Below, in pieces: positions 1-5,589 of a DNA stretch of 7,726 nucleotides. Position 1 is the stretch's first letter. Each line of letters opens with the position of its first letter. The notes beneath the pieces were generated by a model. That model saw only the letters and a program-made list of their open reading frames with translations. It made no database searches and was not told the DNA's origin. Position numbers and translations under genes: made by a program. Source of the stretch: Lachnoclostridium sp. UBA6558 (GTDB lineage Bacteria; Bacillota; Clostridia; Lachnospirales; Lachnospiraceae); assembly GCA_002434335.1 (NCBI GenBank), contig DJJW01000043.1, forward strand, positions 127,336-135,061. Direction: 5' to 3'.

Positions 1-94
1 TTTTCACAAGGGGACGGCGAATTGCCGTAACAGAAAGAACGCATGCTTCTAATACCTTTTCACAGGCACATTCGCTCTTTCTGTTAGGTGCAAT
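1..94. repeat. Imperfect long inverted repeat at the window edge, unassigned
   Basis: Positions 28-38 (TAACAGAAAGA) pair perfectly with 76-86. An outer arm 21-25 (ATTGC) pairs with 90-94 after a small internal loop, and 40-41 pair with 73-74 across one mismatch. The terminal loop is about 31 nt. A competing small hairpin, 14-18 (ACGGC) with 24-28 (GCCGT), uses part of the same left arm, so the two folds exclude each other. TTTTCACA occurs at 1-8 and again at 57-64. There is no T-run after the stem on either strand, so it is not a clear terminator. It could be an RNA element, a dispersed repeat, or the end of something beyond the window. Confidence 0.4.
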
Positions 95-397
95 GCGGCT
101 GAAACCATAAGAAAAGTTAATTATTGCAAACAACAAAGTACTGGTAAAAACCACCTGAAGCTGATAAAATAAATATCATTCTAGGATATATTTCTATATT
201 TGCACTGCTTTCCGACACGATTCTAAGAGGTATTATTAATACGGAAGCAAATTCTTAAGTAACATATTGTGTTATATAAGTTGGATTAAGCTTTTACCCT
301 ATCAGGTATATGGCTTGAATTATAAGTCTTTTGAGTAATTGCGCTTAAATAGCAGGAAGAAACTTATATAGTAAAATAATCATATCCAAGGATATAC
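95..397. other. AT-rich intergenic stretch with no supported gene
   Basis: About 300 bases without a credible coding frame on either strand. I looked for a T-box leader, which would be natural ahead of a tRNA-related gene, and saw neither its conserved core sequence nor a terminator/antiterminator pair. The only small dyad I noticed is 260-264 (TAACA) with 270-274 (TGTTA). The stretch probably belongs to the upstream regulatory region of the alanyl-tRNA editing gene or separates it from a gene outside the window. Confidence 0.5.
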
Positions 398-410
398 TTA
401 TCTTAAGATA
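382..410. promoter_or_regulatory. Two adjacent short palindromes upstream of the alaX-type gene
   Basis: ATATCC (382-387) and GGATAT (390-395) form a dyad with a 2-nt centre. TATCTTAAGATA (399-410) is a perfect 12-bp palindrome. Both lie just upstream of, or overlap, the candidate promoter spacer, which is where an operator could sit. The region is AT-rich, so chance palindromes are plausible. Confidence 0.25.
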
Positions 411-426
411 TGTAAAAAAATATAAT
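398..426 (+). promoter_or_regulatory. Candidate sigma-A promoter for the alanyl-tRNA editing gene
   Basis: A perfect -10 hexamer TATAAT lies at 421-426. Seventeen nucleotides upstream is TTATCT (398-403), a poor -35 match. The predicted start of transcription near 433 gives a leader of about 80 nt before the ATG at 513. Only the -10 is convincing, and in such AT-rich sequence it could arise by chance. Confidence 0.4.
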
Positions 427-512
427 AGAAAGGCTGCCACCTATAAATCCAATTATACTTTCATTATAGATTGTGGCAATACCGCATTAATATTGCGATA
501 ACAGGTTTAATT

Positions 513-1724
513 ATGTCAACTAACACCATTAAATTATATGATGAAGACAGTTATCTGTCTGACTTTTCTGCTACTGTAATTTCCTGTACTTCGAAACAAA
601 ATGACTGCCAGGAAACCTTATACGAGGTTATACTTTCTGCTACTGCATTCTTTCCGGAAGGCGGTGGACAGGCCTCTGATACCGGTACCATTAATGGCAT
701 TCCGGTTATTGAGAGGCAGGAAAAGAATGAAATTATCTATCACACTTTAACATCACCCTTGACAGAGGGAGAGGTGATTAGCGGTTCTATAAATAATACG
801 AGAAGATTTGATTTTATGCAGCAGCATACCGGTGAACACATCTTATCTGGATTGGTTTATAAGTCTTTGGGTTATCACAATGTGGGTTTCAAACTTGGGG
901 CAGATACTGTTACCGTTGATTTTAACGGAACCTTTACAGAAGAAGACATCAGACGAATGGAGGAACTGGCAAATGATACTGTGTTTCAGAATATACCAGT
1001 CATTGCTGTTTATCCGGACAAAGAGACCTTAAACGCCCTGAACTACCGCAGCAAAAAAGAATTATCAGGTGCAATCCGGATTGTAACCATAAATGGTGTA
1101 GATACCTGTGCCTGCTGTGCTCCCCATGTTAAGTCTACAGGTGAGGTAGGACTTATAAAAGTAACCTCCTATCAAAACTACAAAGGAGGAACAAGACTAG
1201 AACTCCAATGCGGAAAGAGGGCTTTAACCGATTATAACAAGAAGGAAAAGAATATCCAGAATATATCCGTTATTCTTTCCGCTAAAATCTATGAAACCGA
1301 TGAAGCTGTCAAACGGCTCAAAGACGAGAAATTATCCCTTGAAGCGAAGCTTACAACAATTTCAGTCAAGTTGTTAAGTTATAAAGCAGATTCAATACCT
1401 TCAGGAGAGGAACCCTATACCTTATTTGATTACGAAATACAGGATAATCAATTAAGGAATTACGCGAACCTTGTAAAAGAACGCAGAAATGGAATTGTTG
1501 GTATCTTCATTCCTTCTGCAAAAGATTCTTCTATATTGGAAACAGATGAAACACTTGAATACCGTTACGTTTTGTGTGCTAAAGCTGTGGATGTCAGACC
1601 TATCGGAGCAGAATTGAATAGAAGCTTTTTGGGGCGAGGCGGTGGCAGCAGGGAAATGATACAGGGCAGTATAACTGGGGACAGAAAAGCTATTGCTGAT
1701 TTCTTAAAGAATTACAATTATTAG
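513..1724 (+). CDS. Alanyl-tRNA editing protein, AlaX-L type (AlaRS-like trans-editing hydrolase)
   Basis: A free-standing homologue of the editing and C-terminal parts of alanyl-tRNA synthetase. The family deacylates Ser-tRNA(Ala) or Gly-tRNA(Ala) in the cytoplasm, preventing mistranslation at alanine codons. Counting from the ATG at 513 (403 residues), an N-terminal barrel carries FFPEGGGQ at 46-53. The zinc-binding pair of the second additional domain is HTGEH (H105, H109) and CCAPH (C201, H205), followed by KSTGEVG. A charged helical linker runs from about 240 to 290. A DHHA1-like C-terminal domain ends in the glycine-rich GRGGGS (374-379). The length fits the long AlaX-L class. An in-frame TTG at 471 would add 14 residues but has no ribosome site, while the ATG at 513 has a modest AGG 7 nt upstream. 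All zinc ligands are present, so it should be active. The gene stands alone and is convergent with gapN. Confidence 0.93.
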   Translation: MSTNTIKLYDEDSYLSDFSATVISCTSKQNDCQETLYEVILSATAFFPEGGGQASDTGTINGIPVIERQEKNEIIYHTLTSPLTEGEVISGSINNTRRFDFMQQHTGEHILSGLVYKSLGYHNVGFKLGADTVTVDFNGTFTEEDIRRMEELANDTVFQNIPVIAVYPDKETLNALNYRSKKELSGAIRIVTINGVDTCACCAPHVKSTGEVGLIKVTSYQNYKGGTRLELQCGKRALTDYNKKEKNIQNISVILSAKIYETDEAVKRLKDEKLSLEAKLTTISVKLLSYKADSIPSGEEPYTLFDYEIQDNQLRNYANLVKERRNGIVGIFIPSAKDSSILETDETLEYRYVLCAKAVDVRPIGAELNRSFLGRGGGSREMIQGSITGDRKAIADFLKNYNY

Positions 1725-1750
1725 ATCCTTCCGTATACAGAGATATTAAA

Positions 1751-1822
1751 TAAGTAAAATCCATGATCTTTTAACCGGGGTTTTCTATAGACCTGATTAA
1801 AATATCATGGATTTCTTATTTT
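1751..1822. terminator. Bidirectional hairpin terminator between the convergent alaX-type gene and gapN
   Basis: AAATCCATGAT (1757-1767) pairs perfectly with ATCATGGATTT (1804-1814), giving 11 bp. After a 1x1 mismatch, TTTTAA (1769-1774) pairs with TTAAAA (1797-1802). At the base, TAAG (1751-1754) pairs with CTTA (1815-1818). T-rich sequence follows on the plus strand (1816-1826). On the minus strand the exit reads TACTTATTTAATAT. It lies between the two converging stop codons (1724 and 1902), as expected for a shared terminator. Confidence 0.75.
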
Positions 1823-1901
1823 ATTTGAAAGATTTTTTGAAAGCTAAGATAAAAATATTATAAGTCTATTAAGATATTCACAAAACAGAACTTTAATCCT
1901 T

Positions 1902-3287
1902 TTATCTGTTCAGGTTAATTACGGTTGCTTTCACTCTTGTCATTGCTTCTATGGAATAACGTATTCCCTGGGTACCGATACCGGATTTTTTAACACCCAG
2001 GAAAGGAAAATGATCAGGTCCACGTTCTGTTTTATTATTAATGTGCACGGTTCCTACCTCTAACTTACCTGCCACATGAAATGCATCTGTTAGATTCTCA
2101 GTAAATACAGAACTTTGAAGACCGTATTCAGATTTATTTGCCAGATGAACAGCTTCATCTACCGACTTAACACGAAGAATTGGGAGTACGGGACCAAATG
2201 GTTCTTCCCAGGCAATTCGCATATCCTCCGTCACTTCATCAAATAAGGTAGGATATAGCAGGGTGCCCTCACGTTTGCCTCCTATAATAAGCTTAGCACC
2301 TTTTTGCCTTGCATCTTCAATAAGCTCCCAAACAAAATCTGCAGCTTTTTCACTGATCAGCGGTACTACATCTGCCTGGACATTTAAGGGGTTACCAACC
2401 TTCAGCTTTTCTATTTCAATTTTCAGATAATTAATTAATTCATCCGCTACGTCTTCTAGTACCAGAATTCTTTTAACTGCTGTACAACGCTGTCCCGAAT
2501 ACGAAAAGGCTCCTGCAACGATATTCTTTGCTGCAAATTCTAAATCGGCATCTTTCAGAACAATTGCAGCATCCTTTCCTCCAAGTTCCATAAGCAGCGG
2601 TACCATATGAACTTTTCCTGAAATGTCGAGGCCGACTTCGGTACTTCCGGTAAAGTTAATAAAATTAATGTCCTCATGGGTTACAATATAATCCCCAATT
2701 TCACTGCCTTTTCCTGTGACAACAGTTAAAGCTCCTTCCGGATGTCCGGCATCCATAAATATCTTCGCTAGTTCTATTCCGCAGAGACTTCCTGTTGTTG
2801 CTGGCTTAAAAACCACCGTATTACCAGAAACAAGTGCAGGCGCTATCTTAGAAGCCGCCAGATTGATAGGATAGTTAAAGGGTGAGATGGCAAGTACAAC
2901 GCCTACCGGTTCTCTTGTGACCATTGCTATTTTTTCTTTGCTAAAGCCGGAAAAGGTATCTCCCTGGATACTCTCTCCATGGATACTTTTAGCGGTATCT
3001 GCTGTAAAACGAATAAAATCAGCTGTTCTGGTAATTTCTGATGCAGCACTCTTTTGATCCTTGCCAACTTCCATCATGAGTAAATCCGCAAGTTTCTTTG
3101 TATTTGCAACCAGAAGGTCTGCGGCCTTATACATAATATCCGCTCTTTGGCTTAAGGGCATTTCTTTCCAGGTATAGAAAGCTTCTTTCGCTTTTCCTAC
3201 TTCTTTATCTACTTCTTCCTTTGACATTGACTTAACGGAACCCAAAAGACTGTTATCAAGGGGAGAAAAAATCCTAATCTCTTGCAT
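1902..3287 (-). CDS. gapN: NADP-dependent non-phosphorylating glyceraldehyde-3-phosphate dehydrogenase
   Basis: A member of the aldehyde dehydrogenase superfamily that oxidises glyceraldehyde-3-phosphate directly to 3-phosphoglycerate. It makes NADPH and bypasses the ATP-yielding GAPDH/Pgk steps of glycolysis. It has 461 residues. Visible motifs are PFNYP with the catalytic-site Asn138, FKPA with Lys161, FTGST (212-216), LELGG-type MELGGKDAAIV with the general base Glu234, SGQRC with the nucleophile Cys268, and EEPFGP (361-366). Stretches such as SYSGQRCTAVKR and GTVHINNKT...GPDHFPFLG are hallmarks of GapN rather than of general aldehyde dehydrogenases. The N-terminus is about 15-18 residues shorter than the Streptococcus mutans enzyme as I remember it. 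However, the ATG is preceded by a good AAAGGAG 6 nt upstream, so the start looks right. It follows the BlaI-type repressor gene on the same strand after 126 nt. Confidence 0.95.
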   Translation of the reverse strand: MQEIRIFSPLDNSLLGSVKSMSKEEVDKEVGKAKEAFYTWKEMPLSQRADIMYKAADLLVANTKKLADLLMMEVGKDQKSAASEITRTADFIRFTADTAKSIHGESIQGDTFSGFSKEKIAMVTREPVGVVLAISPFNYPINLAASKIAPALVSGNTVVFKPATTGSLCGIELAKIFMDAGHPEGALTVVTGKGSEIGDYIVTHEDINFINFTGSTEVGLDISGKVHMVPLLMELGGKDAAIVLKDADLEFAAKNIVAGAFSYSGQRCTAVKRILVLEDVADELINYLKIEIEKLKVGNPLNVQADVVPLISEKAADFVWELIEDARQKGAKLIIGGKREGTLLYPTLFDEVTEDMRIAWEEPFGPVLPILRVKSVDEAVHLANKSEYGLQSSVFTENLTDAFHVAGKLEVGTVHINNKTERGPDHFPFLGVKKSGIGTQGIRYSIEAMTRVKATVINLNR

Positions 3288-3343
3288 ATAATGCTCCTTT
3301 CAATAAACACAATTATTGTTTATTATCCATCAAATATGTGTAA

Positions 3344-3349
3344 ATTATA
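3344..3349 (-). promoter_or_regulatory. Candidate -10 element of a gapN promoter
   Basis: On the minus strand this reads TATAAT, a perfect -10, with transcription predicted to start near 3337, about 50 nt before the gapN ATG. No recognisable -35 hexamer lies 15-18 nt upstream; that stretch is a T-run. A missing -35 would fit activator dependence, or gapN may simply be read through from the upstream repressor gene. Confidence 0.4.
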
Positions 3350-3380
3350 AAGGTATTTTAAACGTAAAAAATTATTTAGT

Positions 3381-3397
3381 ATGTGACTAAGTTACAT
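3381..3397. promoter_or_regulatory. Near-perfect 7-bp-arm palindrome next to the Fur-type box
   Basis: ATGTGAC (3381-3387) and GTTACAT (3391-3397) are inverted repeats with one mismatch and a 3-nt centre. The element directly abuts the Fur-like box and is centred about 52 nt upstream of the predicted gapN transcription start. It superficially resembles a Crp/Fnr site, but the half-site spacing is one base short of that consensus. In RNA it could form a small hairpin after the repressor gene stop, though the following T-run begins about ten bases later. Confidence 0.35.
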
Positions 3398-3412
3398 TGA
3401 TAATGATTCTCA
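3398..3412. promoter_or_regulatory. Fur-family box upstream of gapN
   Basis: TGATAATGATTCTCA matches the 7-1-7 Fur box consensus TGATAAT-N-ATTATCA at 14 of 15 positions counting the free centre, with one substitution (C for A at 3409). The outer bases extend the symmetry to TTGA...TCAA. PerR and Zur boxes share the 7-1-7 architecture but have different end bases, so Fur fits best. It lies just beyond the stop codon of the BlaI-type gene and 111 nt upstream of the gapN start, centred near -68 of the candidate promoter. That position is not typical for simple repression by occlusion. Confidence 0.55.
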
Positions 3413-3413
3413 A

Positions 3414-3779
3414 TCAGAGCTTCTGTTCACTTATTATCCGCTCTAATTCCAACAGCTCTCCGGCACCTAATTTTTGGTTTTTTAAGTAATCCGTAAAAAA
3501 GTTACATAAAGAACCGTTATAAAACTTATTGAGTAATGCCTGCGTTTCTGTGTTCTGTACTGTTCTCTTTGAAATGGTCGCCCGGCATAAGAATCCTGGA
3601 TCTTCTCTTTTCACGACACCTTTATCAATCAGACGCTTGATTACGGTGTACGTAGTATTCTTTTCCCAGCCTATGTATTCTTTAATTATTTTGGAGATAT
3701 CCTTTGCGGCCAAAACCTTATTGGACCATAAAAGCTCCATAATATTTAATTCTCCTTCATGTAGACGTATTTCATTCAT
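3414..3779 (-). CDS. BlaI/MecI/CopY-family winged-helix repressor (orphan, no adjacent BlaR1)
   Basis: A small cytoplasmic DNA-binding repressor of 121 residues, the usual family length. Residues 4-70 form the winged helix: LNIMELLW in helix 1, DISKII in helix 2, the recognition helix in WEKNTTYTVIKRLIDKG (38-54), and the wing around KREDPGFLCRATI. Residues 73-121 form the helical dimerisation tail (KFYNGSL...FFTDYL). In beta-lactam systems this tail is cut after BlaR1 signalling, whereas CopY members sense copper. No M56 sensor protease lies beside it, and I see no CxC metal hook at its C-terminus. The signal is therefore unknown. I chose the ATG at 3779 because GGAG lies 5 nt upstream. A GTG at 3797 would add six residues but lacks a clear ribosome site. 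A family-type operator at 3906-3915 suggests autoregulation. Confidence 0.85.
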   Translation of the reverse strand: MNEIRLHEGELNIMELLWSNKVLAAKDISKIIKEYIGWEKNTTYTVIKRLIDKGVVKREDPGFLCRATISKRTVQNTETQALLNKFYNGSLCNFFTDYLKNQKLGAGELLELERIISEQKL

Positions 3780-3904
3780 TCTTGCTCCAATCTGCACTTT
3801 CGTTTTTTGTGCTTAAATATAGTAAGAGATCTATATGAAATCCTGATAAAGATTCCTGTATTGGATTCTTCTATTAGGATTGAAAAAGGATGATTGCTTA
3901 CACA

Positions 3905-3916
3905 CTACATTTGTAG
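3905..3916. promoter_or_regulatory. BlaI/CopY-type operator (TACA-N2-TGTA)
   Basis: CTACATTTGTAG has perfect 5-bp arms around a 2-nt centre and contains the TACANNTGTA core known for BlaI, MecI and CopY repressors. It lies about 127 nt upstream of the BlaI-family start codon and close to the predicted transcription start of that gene. A second looser pair, TACAC (3899-3903) and GTGTA (3924-3928), flanks it off-centre. The match between operator type and the adjacent regulator family makes autoregulation likely. Confidence 0.65.
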
Positions 3917-3925
3917 AATCAAAGT

Positions 3926-3953
3926 GTATTAACAGGTTTATTATTGTAATCAA
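3926..3953 (-). promoter_or_regulatory. Candidate promoter for the BlaI-type repressor gene
   Basis: On the minus strand TTGATT (3953-3948) is a fair -35 and TAATAC (3931-3926) a weak -10, spaced 16 nt. The predicted start near 3919 would place the TACA-N2-TGTA operator at about +4 to +13. That is a sensible position for repression, with a leader of about 140 nt. The -10 is poor, so this is tentative. An alternative -10 (TATATT, 3821-3816) lacks any -35. Confidence 0.3.
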
Positions 3954-3959
3954 AGGGGT

Positions 3960-4157
3960 TTATAAATTTGTACTAATCGCTATGTCTTCCTCAACGCTCT
4001 TTAAGTTTAGGCTAAAGATTCTGCAGATAAAATCCTGTGTGTGATTTTCGACTTTTAATAATCCGCACGAACGCTCATGCCTAAAGCAAGCCCGCTTCTC
4101 GAACTGCCTGAATAAATTGCTTAAATGGCTTATTCGTTGATTTTCTACTGTCTTTGA
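3960..4157 (-). other. Open frame without a clear start, overlapping the short ORF at 4081-4248
   Basis: After a TAG at 4160-4158 this minus-strand frame stays open for 65 codons to a TAA at 3962-3960. It encodes a protein-like string that includes HERSCGLLKVENHTQ and SLNLKSVEEDIAI. It has no good start codon or ribosome site. It is in a different frame from the 55-codon ORF that begins at 4248 and overlaps it by about 75 nt. Together they could be one small gene carrying a frameshift, a decayed gene remnant, or chance open frames. I do not recognise the sequence. Apart from the operator and promoter listed separately, I see nothing else between 3780 and 4080. Confidence 0.25.
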
Positions 4158-4248
4158 CTAATTGTAGCATTGCAAGTCTACAGCTGTCGAATGTTGTTGC
4201 GAACAAGTCCTGTTCAAAGTCTACGTTAGTAGTTTTTACCATTATCAT
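4081..4248 (-). CDS. Hypothetical 55-residue protein downstream of the ATPase gene
   Basis: I do not recognise this protein. The ATG at 4248 lies 4 nt after the stop codon of the upstream ATPase gene, a spacing typical of co-transcribed and coupled genes, but there is no clear ribosome binding site. A second in-frame ATG at 4242 is possible. The product is basic, with a plausible amphipathic helix (FDSCRLAMLQLVKDSRK) and the ending FIQAVREAGLL. It has no signal peptide or membrane segment. It could be a true small protein, the front part of a frameshifted gene continuing to 3960, or the remnant of a mobile-element gene. Confidence 0.35.
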   Translation of the reverse strand: MIMVKTTNVDFEQDLFATTFDSCRLAMLQLVKDSRKSTNKPFKQFIQAVREAGLL

Positions 4249-4252
4249 TATT

Positions 4253-5569
4253 CTATCTAAATAGAATCAAGTTGTCAATGATATTTTTGACTCCATATAG
4301 AGGGATAATATTTCCTGAGGGTTCATCATTGCTGTAATCATCTGTGGTCACCAGCATTTGGTTGATTCTAGGCTGCTTATCTTTCAAAGTACCTAAAAGT
4401 TTTGAACGCTTTTGTATTTTAGTTCTTATTTCCAGCGGAACAACAGGATAATTATTCTTAAAAGCTGCCCTTAGCAAAAACAGAGAATGGGATCCGGAAG
4501 CTGTCTCCCAGTAACCAAAGGGTATATTGGCACAAGTTAATACTTGTGCGATATAACTTTCAATCAAACCTTCCCGAAAGCCATCCTTTCGTTCACAGCC
4601 TGTGATTTTTGACAGAGAATGATATAACCCTATGTCAAAAAGGTATAGCTTGAATGCAGAAAAATTGCAGTTAACCTCCTCGGTTTCATAACTGCAGATC
4701 CTGTCATCCGAAATCCTTGGACATATCATTCCGCAAAAACTGCTTTTAATAAAGGTCAGGCTATCTTTGTACTGATTCTCCGTAGCCCCTTTTCTGATTT
4801 GGTTGAATTGGAACTTTTTATTACGCTTTGACAATTGTTGTGGCAGTGTAAAGAGTAACTGTCTGACCTTCAGCGCACAGCTTTCTTCTTTCATATCAGT
4901 TTCATAGAAATAAGAATATAGTATATCCCTGTGTATTTGTGTTATATTCTCGGTATTTCCGTTATTTATGTACTCATTAACAGCCGCCGGTAAGCCTCCC
5001 ACAATAAGGTATGTTTCAAAGAGATTTACCAGATCCTCATGAAAAATCTGTGGCAGAGTGCTATTCTTATTAACAGCCTCATCTATCATTTCTACATACC
5101 ATTCATGTCCGGCGGCAGAAAGAAATTCATCAAAATCCATGGGATACAGCTTTAGTGTTGTGTATTTATTTATCATACAGAAAGCTGGTTGGGCATACCC
5201 GGATATAATTAAAATATCCCAACCAGGGTAAAGTTCGCTGATTTTATAAATAATCCCTTGGATTTCCTCTGTACAGATCATACCATCTACAATGAAAAGT
5301 CCATTGTCATTACCGTCCTCCAATGAGCCTTCTATAGAAGTAAGCTCTGTGACCATGCCGGTTAACTGAAAACGTTCAAAACAGGCAGCCAATTTGTCTT
5401 TGTCTGCCTGTAATTCGTAATTTATATAAATATATCTTTTGTAAAAGTCTTTTGCCAGAGTTAATGCAAGGTATGTCTTACCTGTTCCTTTGGCTCCGGT
5501 TAGTATTAAAGGTTTCTTTTGTAAGGATTCTTTCCAGATTTTAAGTTGAGCGAATAATTTTCGTTTCAA
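4253..5569 (-). CDS. AAA+ family ATPase with DUF4143-like C-terminal domain, degenerate motifs
   Basis: A 438-residue protein with the layout of the widespread AAA_14/DUF4143 ATPases of unknown function. An N-terminal P-loop domain has Walker A GAKGTGKT (25-32) and a Walker B-like strand LFIVD ending at Asp95. Next come the family-typical MDFDEFL (144-150) and FETYLIVGGLPAAV (184-197), then a C-terminal part with GLIESYIAQVL (334-344) and PLEIRTK (378-384). The residue after Asp95 is Gly where these proteins usually have Glu. The C-terminal nuclease-like motif, normally a GAEVDF-type string, reads GSHSLF, losing the acidic residue. ATP binding seems possible, but hydrolysis and any nuclease activity are doubtful. 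The TTG start is supported by AAGGAG 6 nt upstream; no ATG fits better. It follows rluD by 20 nt and is probably co-transcribed. Its role is unknown. Confidence 0.8.
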   Translation of the reverse strand: MKRKLFAQLKIWKESLQKKPLILTGAKGTGKTYLALTLAKDFYKRYIYINYELQADKDKLAACFERFQLTGMVTELTSIEGSLEDGNDNGLFIVDGMICTEEIQGIIYKISELYPGWDILIISGYAQPAFCMINKYTTLKLYPMDFDEFLSAAGHEWYVEMIDEAVNKNSTLPQIFHEDLVNLFETYLIVGGLPAAVNEYINNGNTENITQIHRDILYSYFYETDMKEESCALKVRQLLFTLPQQLSKRNKKFQFNQIRKGATENQYKDSLTFIKSSFCGMICPRISDDRICSYETEEVNCNFSAFKLYLFDIGLYHSLSKITGCERKDGFREGLIESYIAQVLTCANIPFGYWETASGSHSLFLLRAAFKNNYPVVPLEIRTKIQKRSKLLGTLKDKQPRINQMLVTTDDYSNDEPSGNIIPLYGVKNIIDNLILFR

Positions 5570-5589
5570 TGCTTACTCCTTATCATTGT

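Noticed and set aside
1..512. T-box or other riboswitch ahead of the alanyl-tRNA editing gene
   Set aside because: No conserved T-box core, no terminator/antiterminator pair, and no motif of a riboswitch class I could recognise.
808..1032. Plus-strand open frame inside the alanyl-tRNA editing gene
   Set aside because: It is an alternative frame across a region encoding the HxxxH domain of the real protein.
3381..3397. Crp/Fnr binding site
   Set aside because: TGTGA is present, but the second half-site is TTACA and the spacer is five instead of six bases. I report it only as an unassigned palindrome.
3529..3816. Plus-strand open frame of 95 codons opposite the BlaI-type repressor gene
   Set aside because: It is antisense to a well-supported gene with intact family motifs, and its translation shows no recognisable domain.
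4029..4048. Terminator hairpin AAAATC...GATTTT after the small open frame
   Set aside because: The stem is only six mostly A-T pairs and no T-run follows on the minus strand.
4240..4250. Second Fur-like sequence (TGATAATGG on the minus strand)
   Set aside because: Only one half of the 7-1-7 motif matches; the other half is absent, and it overlaps the start of the small open frame.
4253..5569. Phage-defence or toxin-antitoxin system built around the ATPase and repressor
   Set aside because: There is no nuclease, toxin or other effector partner, the ATPase motifs are degenerate, and its closest neighbours are housekeeping genes. The repressor has its own operator and likely its own transcript.
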